This document shows, in pieces, positions 35,363 to 45,672 of a stretch of 64,000 nt of DNA (positions are counted from its first letter, which is position 1; every line of letters starts with the position of its first letter). The position numbers were made by a program, and so were the translations under genes. The stretch lies in NCBI GenBank assembly GCA_010015805.1, contig ML978142.1:62001-126000 (forward strand), read 5' to 3'. The notes below the pieces were generated by a model, which did not search any database, had not been told where the DNA came from, and was given only the letters and a program-made list of their open reading frames with translations. The DNA is from Rhizodiscina lignyota. Its lineage: Eukaryota > Ascomycota > Dothideomycetes > Aulographales > Rhizodiscinaceae.

Positions 35363-36268
35363 ATGGAGCAAGGCCAGACTCCCGGCGAGAAGCCAGGCCA
35401 TCCGCCCGCTCAAGCGACCCTCCACGAGATACGGACTGCGGAAAACAGCGCTGCATATTTGCTGCCCAAGTTGCAGTCCATGAAAGAATCCAACCCCCAT
35501 TTGACGCTCTTAGACGTCGGCGCTGGCTCAGGCACCATCTCTGTGAGTTTCGCCAAGCTCATCCCCGACGGCCACGTTACCGGCGTCGACCTCAACCTTA
35601 ACGTCTTGCCACGAGCACGAGCTGTCGCTGAAATGGCTGGCGTAAAAAACATTGAGTTTCAGCAGGGCAGTATCTACAAGCTCCCTTTTGCCGACGAGAC
35701 ATTCGACGTCACCTTCTGTCATCAGGTGCTAATCCATATTGGCACCCCGTGGGATGCACTGCGCGAAATGCTCCGAGTAACAAAGCGAGGCGGTATTGTC
35801 GCGGCCCGCGAGGGCGACTACGAGACGGAGTGCATCTGGCCCGAGCTTCCTGAGCTGCGCAAGTTCCATAAGCTCATGGCAGGCCTTATGAGTGCCGGCG
35901 GTGGCACTCCAACTACAGGCCGACAGCTGCTTTCTTGGGCACTTAAGGCCGGTGCCGAGCGGAGCCAGATCACGCTCAGCTATAGTACATCGTCATACCA
36001 TACACCGAGCGGTAGGAAAGTCTGCTGTAAGTTTCGTTGTTCCACTCTGCTTCTCGTAGCTGCGATTATGGCTCTAATAGCTGTGTTTTCTCTAGCCCAG
36101 GGGCTGTGTGATCAGCTTAGAGGGGGTTCTTTGCGTGAGAAAGCCCTCAAGTTCAGCCTAGGTGCCGAGAATGATTTTGAAGAAATGGCCAAGGCTTGGG
36201 AGGAGTGGGCGAAGAGAGATGATGCGAGCTTGGCCATGCTGCATGGAGAAATTCTCGTCCAAAAGTAA
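35363..36268 (+). CDS. Class I SAM-dependent methyltransferase
   Basis: UbiE/COQ5-like small-molecule methyltransferase. Two exons (35363-36026 and 36096-36268, 69-nt intron with a GTAAGT donor) encode 278 aa. Motif I is LTLLDVGAGSGTISVSFAKL, the acidic end of strand 2 is HVTGVDLNLNVLPRAR, motif II is LPFADETFDVTFCHQVLIHI and motif III is LRVTKRGGIVAAREGDYETE. The C-terminal part (LCDQLRGGSLREKALKFSLG, then EEMAKAWEEWAKRDDASLAM) matches the lid region common in fungal members. The intron itself would encode a hydrophobic stretch if read through, which should not be mistaken for a membrane segment. Substrate unknown. It is not in a recognisable biosynthetic cluster. Confidence 0.92.
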   Translation: MEQGQTPGEKPGHPPAQATLHEIRTAENSAAYLLPKLQSMKESNPHLTLLDVGAGSGTISVSFAKLIPDGHVTGVDLNLNVLPRARAVAEMAGVKNIEFQQGSIYKLPFADETFDVTFCHQVLIHIGTPWDALREMLRVTKRGGIVAAREGDYETECIWPELPELRKFHKLMAGLMSAGGGTPTTGRQLLSWALKAGAERSQITLSYSTSSYHTPSGRKVCCKFRCSTLLLVAAIMALIAVFSLAQGLCDQLRGGSLREKALKFSLGAENDFEEMAKAWEEWAKRDDASLAMLHGEILVQK

Positions 36269-36672
36269 TTTCGAGACCCCAAGTGGCACTTTACCGCTGG
36301 TCCATGTACGGTTCAGACAACATCGCAAGCAAGTACGGCAAATGTCACAGCACAAAGATTCCAAACGCTCGCCGCTCTTTCAGAGTCCTCTTTTGTCCGG
36401 ATCAACAAGACCACTTTCCATGCTACGCTCCCGAGGCAGACGCTTGCCCCACTGAGCGTGCTCGGGTTGCAAGTAATTTCACATTCCCACCACTGGACGC
36501 TCCCCGAGTTGTCAGTGGGATTCCTCACGTCATGGCATTTATGAAGGGAATCCATCTTTTAATGTGTCGAGCTTAGCCCGGCTGAACATGGCCGTGTCGA
36601 ACTCAACAGCATTACGAACAAATAGAATGCACAAGCCGAAGCTAGGCTCGAGACAAGCGCTATTTGTCCGCC
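36269..36672. other. Short intergenic stretch before the GH55 relic
   Basis: About 400 bp. A plus frame from about 36283 to 36576 contains several cysteines (YGKCHSTKIPNARRSFRVLF) but lacks an ATG and a signal peptide. It may be decayed coding sequence. Confidence 0.35.
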
Positions 36673-36777
36673 ACACAGACCCAGATCGATGTATTCTCCG
36701 CAAGCGGAGTTCTCATTGAAACCACCAATCCGTCCTGGTTCTGGGGAACCACATCAGAGCACAGCGTGTTATATCAG
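36673..36777 (+). pseudogene. Relic of a GH55 beta-1,3-glucanase gene
   Basis: A 35-codon frame reads TQTQIDVFSASGVLIETTNP then SWFWGTTSEHSVLYQ, a strong match in style to the conserved core of fungal GH55 exo-beta-1,3-glucanases, in which a W-F/Y-G-x-x-S/A-E-H-S-x-L-Y-Q block follows an F-S-A-R/S-G-V-L-I-E block. Similarity stops abruptly on both sides. Upstream there is no pectate-lyase-like repeat and downstream the frame is soon closed. A full GH55 gene needs over 2 kb, so only a fragment remains. Confidence 0.6.
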
Positions 36778-37134
36778 GTCTCCAAGCGGACTGCAGGACC
36801 GCTGGGTCTTCTTCGACTCTACGTCTAGCGCGCAGCGTGACGGCAGCGTGACGTGTGCACGCTATCCAAGACTACGGACAGGACTTGATCTTTCCGGCAG
36901 GTGGGAAACGAAGGGAGTAAGAACCCGCTGTTTGTCAATGGGAGCCATACGTTTAATACGCGCGGCGAGTCATGCACATATACCGGTACTAGCAGTACGA
37001 TTGGGACGTTGACGTGGGGAAGTGAGACGGTGAATAGTGCGAGGGATGCGAATTTTGGGGAGACGCCGATTCAGTATGTGGATGAAGATGTAGGGGAGGA
37101 TATTTTTCAGCCGCAGATTGTTTGTGATTTCTAG
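36778..37134 (+). pseudogene. Decayed coding-like tail downstream of the GH55 relic
   Basis: The plus frame ending at 37134 encodes NPLFVNGSHTFNTRGESCTY and a threonine/serine-rich continuation ending with a second cysteine (PQIVCDF). It reads like the C-terminus of a secreted protein, but has no start, no signal peptide and no recognised family, and it lies in a different frame from the GH55 fragment. It could be an exon whose upstream part has been lost. Confidence 0.3.
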
Positions 37135-37548
37135 ACGACTCTGAACATTAGCATCACGAGAGGACGATATCGAATGTGCAATTTCGTTCTCTTGGAATGC
37201 AGCGATTTGGCCTGAGAAGCTGAAAGGAAGTGTAAAACATGGGGAGGACGAGATGTACATTCGAAGGAGATAGTTCTGCATTTCATAATTGACGAGCAAA
37301 TCTGTCAAAGCTACGGCATCCTTTCTTTTATCACGTTCAAAGTCGATATATCTGTAAGTCTTACATTCCCAGTTCTGGAAAACTCGTCCTGATTGTCTTA
37401 TCGCTAGTTATCGACAGCGATATGTGTTTAGGAGTGATTAGGAGAGAACATATCATGGACACGGAGAATTGACAACGGGGTTACGTGACAGAATGCACCT
37501 CTGGAGAATGTTTTCATTCCAAAATTAGTGATGAATAAAATATACCGC
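37135..37548. other. Intergenic region 3' of IRE1
   Basis: About 410 bp, AT-rich, presumably containing the IRE1 3' UTR. No gene seen. Confidence 0.5.
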
Positions 37549-40500
37549 TCAAGCGTCCTCTTGGCCAAAAAACTCCTCGAATCTCGGGTCTCCACCCAAC
37601 CCACACTCCTCCAGCACATCAAAACACCGCACTAACAGCACCGGAAAACGACTCGTCCAATACCTCAAATATCCGCCACTCAAACTGCCCACCTTTGCCT
37701 TCACATCCTCCGGCATATCCGCATAGTGATTCTTCTTGTTCCTCAGCGCGCGCAACAAGTCTACCATCTTGTGGCCTTGGTACTTGCGCTGCTTGCCTAG
37801 GGTGTCGGTGAACTTGCGGTCTAGGATGGCGAGGAAGTCGCCGTTGGGGATTACTTCGAAGGCTTTGGATTCGAGAATTTGCAGATGTTCGGAAGGGGGG
37901 TCGCGCGGCTCGCGTTCGAAGTGGTCGGAGACTTCGCAAAGGAAGGTGAGGCGTTTGGAGGCCGACCAGAAGAACGGGTGGTTCTTGACTTGCAGGGCGG
38001 AAGGTCTGTGTTCAATGTTAGATCAGTAATGATGAAAATTTGTGAAGATCGCTCACCTATCCCTCGGATCATACTCCAACATCCAACTAATAAGATGCTT
38101 CGGCTCTTCGCTCTCAGGCCCCAGAGCATCCAGTTTGCTAAAGTCGCTCTTCCCGGATTTGATATTGACTTCGCGCATCACTGTCCACTGCTCGGTGTTC
38201 CCACAATCGAAAGGATGCGCGCCATTCGTCAGGACGAAGAAGAAGACACATCCAAGGCTGAAGATGTCGCAAGCGCGCTTCACCGGAGCAGTAGGGTCAG
38301 CACCGCCGGAAAGACTACTCGAGTTCTCTTGGGTTTCGCTATGTTGGGAGCTGCTGGTGTTGCCATTCTGCTGCTTGCCGACCAGCTCCGGCGCTTTCCA
38401 GCCTGTGGTGCCAACATTTCCGATGGTGCCAGCGAGTGTGCTCTGTTGATCTGGGAGGGTTTTGCAGAGGCCAAAGTCGGAGATGACGAGTCGCGGGCCG
38501 CCGGTTTCGTGCTTCTTGGGAATGGCGATGAGAATGTTTTGCGGTTTGATGTCTCTGTGGACGAGCCTGAGCTTGTGCAAGTGAGCCAATCCATTTGCTA
38601 TCTGGTGAAGTGTGGCCGGGGCGTTTGAATTGATTTGATTGACAATGTTCACTCGATCATCGCTCAAGCCGTCGATGTTTCCACCTTCTCTGTACAAATC
38701 GAAGAGGCTAGCCTGGCACTTCTCGACAGCAATGTAGATGAAGTTGTTGTCTCGTTGATGATCGTAGTATCGAATCACGTTGGGATGATCGTCGCTCTGT
38801 TCCAGCAGCGCCACTTCCTGTGTCGCAAGTTCGATGTATTGTGGAAGAACACGTTTGACGGCGACGTCGCGATTGCCCTTTCGGCCTTCAAACACAGTCG
38901 TACCACCGCTGCCATAGCCCAAGATACGGTCCGTAAAGATCTCGAGGTTACTGATCACGATGGTGCCAGAAACATCGCTGGCTCCGCCGCTTGCACTGAT
39001 TTCATCTGGTTGCATTGGATGGCTCTGGTCAATCTGCTTCCCAATCTGCTCCGTGAGGCCGCCCTCGTCGTTACTGCCATTGTCTGTCTTCTTCTTCCGT
39101 TTCTTTCCGCCTCTTTGCCCGCGATGTGCCTTCTTTTTCTTTGGAGTGTCGGCGCCGGTGCCATCTGTTTGTGCGGATTCAAGGCCCTCTATATCACCAT
39201 CAGCAGGCGTTGAAGGCTCAGTGATGGGTGAAGACTCGGATTCTTCTCCATTCGCACCCTGCTCTGGGACGTCGAATCTGACGGCTTTGCGTTCTGGCTC
39301 ATCGCTTGTTGTGATCGGAGGCGGAGCTTCGACTTGCTTGACATCTGGAGCCGCCTTGACAATCTCTGACTCGAGAGGGATAATGACGCTGCTTCCGTTG
39401 ATGATGGTCTTCAACAGCTTTCCTTTGGCAATGAAGCCTAAGCATGCCAACGCAGTTACAGCACCAATCATCCAGGTACTGAACCACAATGACCCCGACT
39501 TGCTAGGAGCAGCAACTGGTACTTTCTCATTAGTGTCATTGGGCGGGTCGACTACGATTGGCTCTTTGATTGGCACCGGGCCTTGAAGGGTCAACAGATT
39601 CCGCTGGCGATGATCGTCTTCGGCATCAGCGAGGGCATGTTTCCCAACCAATTCCCATCTACGCGGCGTATACGGGAAGCGGAATCCCTGCTCGTTCCAA
39701 TTGAGCATGTTTACATAGCACTGAGCGTCTTTCGCGGAGCTCGTGACGAATGGGTACTTCTGCTCTGACATGGCATACCAGCCACCTGATTCGGTGCAAT
39801 TGACAAAGATGTGAGGGTTCTGGCTGGTCTCTTCGAAGCGCAGTGACGGTTGAGGCAGTATGACAAGCGATGCTTCGTTCGGGTCGGCCTCGACATGGCG
39901 CGCGACATCAAAGACGCGGACGACTGGCGCTGAGAGTTTGTTCTGGTTTCGAGGCCGCAGGTCATCGAGGGAGTCGACATCTTTGGCATCAACTGACAAG
40001 AAATGACCATCATGCCGAGACAGGATATAGTTATTGTCGAGCGTGGATTGGTATTGCGCCCCGAGGTCTCGGTCTCGCCCGTTCGCCGCCCACTCGGAAT
40101 AGCGGATGGTGCATATCGGCTCCAGCGTCGATTGGTTGCGAATGACGACGGTGTAGTCGGTTCGGGCAATCATGAAATGACTTCTCGATTCGCATTCCTC
40201 ATTGACACTCTCAAAATCAGCCACTGGAGGACAACTATTCTCCGCTGCATACCCAAACATTGCAGCATCTGATGAAACTTCCTTGATCAGTCTTCCCGTG
40301 GCCGCGTTCAGAGTGAAGAGTGTGGCATCCTTCTTGGCAGTATAGATGACAAACGGCTCCTCTGAACTTGCGTATGTGGACATGTCCGTTAATGTCTTCA
40401 CGGTGGCCGCAATCTTCTGCAGGCCATTGTCTTTGTAGATGTAGAGGGCACCGTCTTCGGTCGGTTCGACGATCCAGAGCCACTCGTCCGCTTCAATGGT

Positions 40501-41055
40501 GGCATCGTGTCCCGAGTAATTCTGACGGTGGTATTGGGTGTTGACGATGGGTCGTGACGGCTCTCCGGCCGGAGGAAAGGTCCACTTCTGTTTCCTGCCC
40601 GTCTTCCTGTCAACTGCATGGATCCTTCCATCAATAGTCGCCAACAGGACCAGATCCTCGACCTCCCAGTCTCGCAAGGACCGCGCAACGGCTGCTTCGG
40701 AACTGCGGCGACCGGTGAGGCCGGAGCCGGCAGCAGTGCTTGCGGAGAGTGGTGCTCGCACAGCAGGGTCATGCTCTGCTGGAGCCAAGGTCGCAATGGC
40801 GCGCTGATTGTTTCCAGATGGTAGTGATATGGATGTGTGGAGGGGGTTGGCGTCGGTGTCGCGGAACTTGCCATGGGGCACTTCGAGACGTGACGACGGC
40901 TTGGAGGTGTGCTTTATGGTGCGAGGCCGCAACACCGAGTTCTCCGGCGGAGAGCTCTGGTATCGGCTGCCATCTTGCGGTTGCTGCTGCTGAGCTACCG
41001 CAAGCGCTCCAAGGACGAAGATGATCCAGCGGAGGCCCGATTGGCCTGCTGGCAT
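37549..41055 (-). CDS. IRE1: ER stress sensor kinase/endoribonuclease IRE1
   Basis: Transmembrane sensor of the unfolded protein response that splices HAC1-type mRNA. Two exons (41055-38057 and 38005-37549; 51-nt intron) encode 1151 aa. It begins with a signal peptide (GLRWIIFVLGALAVA). The luminal beta-propeller sensor follows (LVLLATIDGRIHAVDRKTGR, and SLWFSTWMIG at its end). A single membrane segment lies at about 535-555 (MIGAVTALACLGFIAKG). A basic cytosolic linker (KKKKAHRGQRGGKKRKKK) precedes the kinase at about 705-995, with VAVKRVLPQY (lysine), LVHRDIKPQNILIA, SDFGLCKT and GTTGWKAPEL. The intron lies at the kinase/RNase border and restores LEYDPRDRPSALQVKNHPFF. The KEN RNase domain contains ALRNKKNHYADMPED, which holds the arginine, asparagine and histidine that correspond to yeast R1056, N1057 and H1061. 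The protein appears complete and active. Confidence 0.98.
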
Positions 41056-43771
41056 GTCGGAGGCCTTATGTTGAAGTCGGTTGGTTCGTCATAGGCCCCA
41101 CACTGCGCTGGCGGAGGGGCATGAATGAATGATGGAGCACGCCGGGCGACAGAGGACGGTGGTGCTCGTAACGATGGAAGAGGGAGTGGAATGTTCTGGG
41201 AGGAGGCTTGTGTGCGGTGGTGTTATTCGCACCAAGACGGCGGAGCTGACGTGCGGGCCTGGCCTTCCTGCGGCGAAACACGAGGGAGCCAACCAGCGGC
41301 CGATCCCGAAACAGGCCAATGCTGTGCTGCGCTGACGGCCAGGGGCTGCAGAAGGGACGACTCTGGCGTTTGTCGTTGTTTCTCGCTGTTTGTTTGATAT
41401 CGCTAGCTAGCAGAAGAAAGGCAGCAGGGACAGAGACGAGCTTTATAGACCTCCTTCTCTACGCCGCAGATTCTGCCCGCGCACTCTGCCCCTTGCGTGC
41501 CACCCACGCCTCACGTAACCGGCGCAGTTTCAGACGATCCGTCCCGCACTCACAGATCTGCGCCCACGGCGTGCGACTTCGAGCCTCTCACGCTCCTTGT
41601 CGCCGTCGGAGAGGCACAGAGGGCTCCTTAGGCGCTTGAGAGGTCAATATTGGCCGCCAAAGGGAGCACGCGACCGCCGAAGACAAAAGGCTCCGACTTG
41701 AGCTCCGACATGTGAGCCTATCGCCACACCCCTCGGTGGGGGCAATTCAAGGTTGCGACTCATGTCTGTGAGCAGGTGTGAGACGAAAGTTCAGCTCCAC
41801 GCGTATGCCGCTGTATGCGGAGATGCCATGTGGGACGGCGTGTCAAGTGCGACTGCAAGGCTGTCCAGTGGCACCTCAGCTAATTCTCCCAAGTAGAATC
41901 AATCTGGACGAGCATCGGAGTGAAGTGTATGACTGACGGGACTATCTAGCGACGCTATTAAGGGTATCGCATGCCAGCTCGCTATTTGTCCTGCTTGCTG
42001 CCGTCCCAGGAATGTCTTTCTGAGATGGACAGGAAGCTCAGTAATCATCCTGTGGCTCAAGTAAAATCCCCAGGCGTGCAAACCCTCCCTGTCATTCATC
42101 TCTATGTTGTCAAATCACGATTCGATTGATCCGGAGCTAAGATATCTTTTATATCTCAATGGGGTTAATCCAGAACCCGATTTTCTTCCAATCATCAGTC
42201 AATCGGCATTGCTTCGACAGTGGATAGACGTTGCAGGTCATCGGGTCCTCTTGACTTCGTTGGAAACACATTTTGCTGCATTTCACACAAACCTGGAGCT
42301 CGATATTTGCACGTCCGCGAGCAATTTGATGATGACATCGCGGTCCTGTCGGTGGCGGAATGTCCGGCGAATGACTAGCTCATTCGAAACTTTTCATCAA
42401 CGCTGGATGCAGAAAGTTGATATTATAGTGGTACTCTTACAAAGCCATGTCAGCGCCGTCCGTAGAAAATAAGTTTTTTGATATCTGCATCTTGCGTTCG
42501 CATCGCTGAACTCTCGCTGGAGTTGGGTGTGTTGCTTGAACGAAGATCCAAATCGAACCTTCGAAAACGAGATCGTGATTTTCCACTTCGCGCAGTGAAC
42601 CATTGCTGTTCAGTGCTAATGTCGAGTCAGAGTCGTGGACTTGCTTGGTAATAGAGCTTACGCTCCATTATGCGTAAGGCCTGCTTCTGTTGCTTGCACT
42701 GACTAACTCCAAATATTTACATATCAATGCCGTGGAAGTGCAGAGGACGAAGGTCGTTGAGTTTGAACTACCGAGCTGTGAGAGCATCGAAAACACTTGC
42801 TCACCAAGAGCGGAGGTTCTGTTCAAATATAAGCGGAGGCTCTTTATATCGTACGACTTTGGTGCGACTGTAGTCTGGTGCGGCATTGTGGCGGTCGGCT
42901 GTGTTAGCAGACAGCTGGATTGCATTATTGGCGGTGCTGGCATGTGTCGACTGGAATAGACAGCCAAGTATGAGTAAGAGAATGGATCAAAGAATGAGTG
43001 TGGTTTTATTGAGCGTTTTACGAGTTACATGATTCTTTTTATGTTTGAGATGTTAACGAGAAATTTGAGAAATGAGTGTAGAATAGTTGGAACGATCCTT
43101 CCGAGTACCACCCACCCCTTCAACGATTACTTCACCCTCCCTCAATTCGATAAATAAAACAGAAGCTAGCATTCTCACTGCACTATATTGTGACAGTGTG
43201 GCTGGAGCATCAGCCCTGGCTGGCTAGACGGCCTGTCCAGCGGTTGCAGAATCATCGGCCTGAGTGGCAGAATCCTGATAGCATAAATTCGTCAGAAGGC
43301 GACTTGTGGTTGTCAAATGCGAAACATTATCGCGTTGTTGGCGCTCGTGTCGTTCAAGTACAGAGAGGTAACTTCTGGGAGCACCGGGGAAGTCCATCAT
43401 AACACTACGCAGGGATGATGGCTGATGTCCGACAATAGACTTAACAGGTGCTCCCAGAAGCTGCCTCTCTATCCAAGAGCGATCCACGACTCATCAGGGC
43501 ACCGAAGGCCCGCCTCGCCACTGCCCCGAGGTCCCGCTGCATCGCTGCATACTATTCGTAAATGCAAAACCCCGTCGGCAACGGAAAGGCATTGATTGTA
43601 CACTAACCCATCATCATGCTGGAGTACATGCCTTGGCTTTGCCGAGTGAGCTTGTAAATGCGAATAGTGGACAGCAGTGTAGCGGGGCCTTGGGTCAGTC
43701 GCAAGGAGGGCCCTTGGCGCGCTCATGAATATGGACCTAGACAAAGAACCAAGTGAGTCAAATCGTAGCAT
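41056..43771. other. Long intergenic region upstream of IRE1
   Basis: About 2.7 kb. The right-hand part flanks the 3' end of the RNase III-like gene; the part near 41056 should be the IRE1 promoter and leader. An ATG-initiated plus frame at 42104-42472 (MLSNHDSIDPELRYLLYLNG, 122 codons) and a plus frame around 42690-42959 are the longest unexplained frames. Neither has a domain. An alternative minus-strand last exon of the RNase III-like gene could lie near 43700. Confidence 0.4.
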
Positions 43772-44331
43772 TCATGGCAAGACAGAGGGAGGGGAATTGA
43801 ACATTACCACTTCAAGAAGTTCGTGAGTCAAGCCAAGATGCGCCATGACCTGCCCGAGGGCAGAGTCGCCGCCATCCTTATGAACGGCACCCATAATTGC
43901 CTCGAGTGTGGTGGCCATTGTTCTGCTCGAAACGGTTGTTGTTCCAGGATTGAGATTGATGCAACGGTCAAGTCTATGAACGAAACCAACCGCGGCAAGA
44001 TTGCTGTTTGACAGGACATCTAGCCGTATAGTATCCCACTGGCCTGTGAAACTGTTAGTAAATCATGGTAACGTCCATATACAAGACAAAGCGAGTAATC
44101 ACTCTTCTGCAGACCAATATCAAGCCATTTTCGACAGAGGTAGCTCGCGGCAACCGCATCACCGTACACGGCCAAGCGGTCGTTCCGGTGGATGGCTTGA
44201 AAAGCATCTCGAACAACAATCCCTCCCTGGAACGTATGAAGCGCCGTCGCACAAAGCAGCTTGTCGCTGAATTGGTACGCAATTGCAATTTCGCAAGCAG
44301 CGATTTTGGTCACGATTGTGCCTGCCGCCAT
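43772..44331 (-). CDS. RNase III-like domain protein with altered active site
   Basis: Two exons (44331-44103 and 44043-43772; 59-nt intron, donor GTGATT, acceptor TTTCACAG) encode 166 aa, essentially one RNase III fold. The signature helix reads NDRLAVYGDAVAASYLCRKW, aligned to the usual E-R-L-E-F-L-G-D-A-V-L. The splice restores LQKSQWDTIRLDVLSNSNLA. The second signature is TMATTLEAIMGAVHKDGGDS, aligned to the usual D-T-x-E-A-x-x-G-A. Of the four metal-binding acidic residues, the Asp of GDA and the Glu of LEA remain; one Glu is Ala and the Asp of DTLEA is Thr. There is no dsRNA-binding domain. It therefore looks like a catalytically weak or non-catalytic fungal RNase III-like protein. An additional 3' exon starting near 43730 cannot be excluded because GTAATG occurs near the end of the frame. 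Confidence 0.72.
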
Positions 44332-44665
44332 GTTTTCGAGAATCCGAGTTGGAGCTGAAAGCTGTTATGGATAGTGCGAATATTGGAGAGAACAGATATA
44401 ATAGAGATCAGTTGAAGAGGTGAAGAAGAAGTTGCTGCTCTAATGGCAGAGGGCAATATTTAAATAGAAGGCACCTGCGTTGAACGCAGGGTTGGGCAGG
44501 CGGCTGGAGGAATGTCACACCATCTGCATATTTCCCAGAAGTGTTCGCTCCGCCTTGTTACGTCGTGCAAAAATTTGGTCAAAAAACAGAGAGCTCAGCC
44601 GAAGAGCTGCAGATAGACGAACAATGGAGTAAGAAGGATGAATGAAGTGCTGAAAAGGCTCCCCC
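44332..44665. other. Intergenic region between the RNase III-like gene and the tRNA gene
   Basis: About 330 bp upstream of the RNase III-like gene, with a TATA-like AT-rich patch near 44455-44466. Nothing else recognised. Confidence 0.45.
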
Positions 44666-44673
44666 AAAAAAAA
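44666..44673 (-). terminator. RNA polymerase III terminator (T8)
   Basis: Eight consecutive T residues on the minus strand, starting eight nucleotides after the tRNA 3' end. This is a strong Pol III termination signal and argues that the tRNA gene is functional. Confidence 0.9.
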
Positions 44674-44706
44674 GGAAGGTGAGGTCCTGCCCGGATTCGA
44701 ACCGGG

Positions 44707-44759
44707 CTGATGTATATGTTAGCGCATGTAATATAATTTTTAGGGTTGGCATGGCTTAC
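44707..44759 (-). other. Spliceosomal-type intron inside the tRNA variable loop
   Basis: 53 nt inserted exactly between the 4-nt variable loop (CAAC) and the T stem (CCCGG). On the minus strand it begins GTAAGCC, contains GCTAAC 11 nt before the end and ends ACATCAG, which is the donor, branch site and acceptor consensus of the protein-gene introns in this window, at the same typical length. Removing precisely GT...AG restores a normal tRNA. No bulge-helix-bulge was identified, but I could not fold the RNA. Confidence 0.75.
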
Positions 44760-44769
44760 GTTGCCGGAA

Positions 44770-44787
44770 GATCCCAACTCGCATGAA
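44770..44787 (-). other. Canonical tRNA intron next to the anticodon
   Basis: 18 nt inserted between anticodon-loop positions 37 and 38, the standard site for tRNA-splicing endonuclease. The ends are uncertain by about one base because flanking T residues are shared. Confidence 0.85.
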
Positions 44788-44824
44788 TCAGAATCCGGAG
44801 TGATGACCGCTACACTACAGAACC

Positions 44825-45672
44825 AAAAACGTTGATTTCAAAAACGGATTAATAATATATAGTTTGATTGCATACCTCGCCGAAACGCTTTCCGTCCCAT
44901 CTCACCGCCCCAGCACCTCTACACCTTTCAGATCCACAGCACATATGAACAACTCCGAATGAACTCTCCAGAGCCTAACTGCCATCACAACAGCATCATT
45001 GCCGCTTTAATCGTTCTAGAATTGAGTTGCCAGGTGTCGTCTAGCTGCTTTTCCCTCCAGTTCGAGCCTAGGCCCAGGGTAAGACCTAAAGTTTTACCCA
45101 GTTTTGGACCATACATCTCAATTCTCATGTCGCATAATCGGGCAAGCAAACTATGATTCGGGACCCTTTTTGGTGAAACCACATGTCTTTCCAGGTAGCA
45201 CTAGTTAAATCTTGCCGCTCGTAACGAGCTCTCTACAACACCTACTTGAACGGAGTTGGAATTCGGAAGAGACCGAAACGAACAGTGTTCAGTATCTGTG
45301 AGAATGTCTTTGACTATCTTGATTATTTTACATTATGTGTTTTTGGGTATTCGTAATATAGGAAAAAGAGGAATGAAATGAGTTCTGCTGGGTTTTATTT
45401 CTAATTTATCACATTGTTTTCTTTTTATAAGTTTCGGCGCGGTGCTCAGAGTATATCGTCGAGAATGCAAACCCTCTTCCTTCCAATCCGCCGACCAACT
45501 TTCCATCTGTTACCGATATCACCGTACCACTGAGGACCGGCCATTGAGCTTCGCGGCCTCTTCATGACGAAGGCGGTACCTATCCAGGTGCATGAATTCC
45601 CGCGATGCGTATGCCGGAGAGCCACTTGTGAGATGGAAGGTGGCTTGAGTGGACCTAGAACCCGACCCTTCT
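44825..45672. other. Intergenic region upstream of the tRNA gene
   Basis: About 850 bp. The stretch adjoining the tRNA 5' end is AT-rich (TAATAATATATAG near 44850), suitable as a Pol III upstream element. The remainder has no supported gene. Confidence 0.45.

Larger units (their letters stand above)
44682..44824 (-). tRNA. tRNA-Gln(CUG) with two intervening sequences
   Basis: A 143-nt gene that becomes a 72-nt cloverleaf when two segments are removed. The acceptor stem pairs GGTTCTG with CAGGACC (one G-T pair), with discriminator T. The D region is TAGTGTAGCGGTCATCAC, which is also a good A box (about 44807-44817). The anticodon stem is CCGGA/TCCGG with loop TTCTGAT, so the anticodon is CTG and it decodes CAG. 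The variable loop is CAAC, and the T arm is CCCGG-TTCGAAT-CCGGG with an intact B box (44693-44703). The first intervening sequence (44787-44770, 18 nt) is at the canonical position after nucleotide 37. The second (44759-44707, 53 nt) splits the variable loop from the T stem. All stems, promoter boxes and the terminator are intact, which argues against a pseudogene. Confidence 0.93.

Noticed and set aside
38635-39586. Long plus-strand frames with hydrophobic stretches
   Set aside because: Both are antisense shadows of the IRE1 kinase and linker coding sequence.
42104-42472. ATG-initiated 122-codon plus frame
   Set aside because: No domain, no signal peptide, unusual composition after residue 70 and no splice-compatible extension. 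Not supported as a gene.
44595-44777. Minus-strand 60-codon frame with a hydrophobic tail
   Set aside because: It overlaps the tRNA gene and its terminator; the tRNA cloverleaf explains the sequence.
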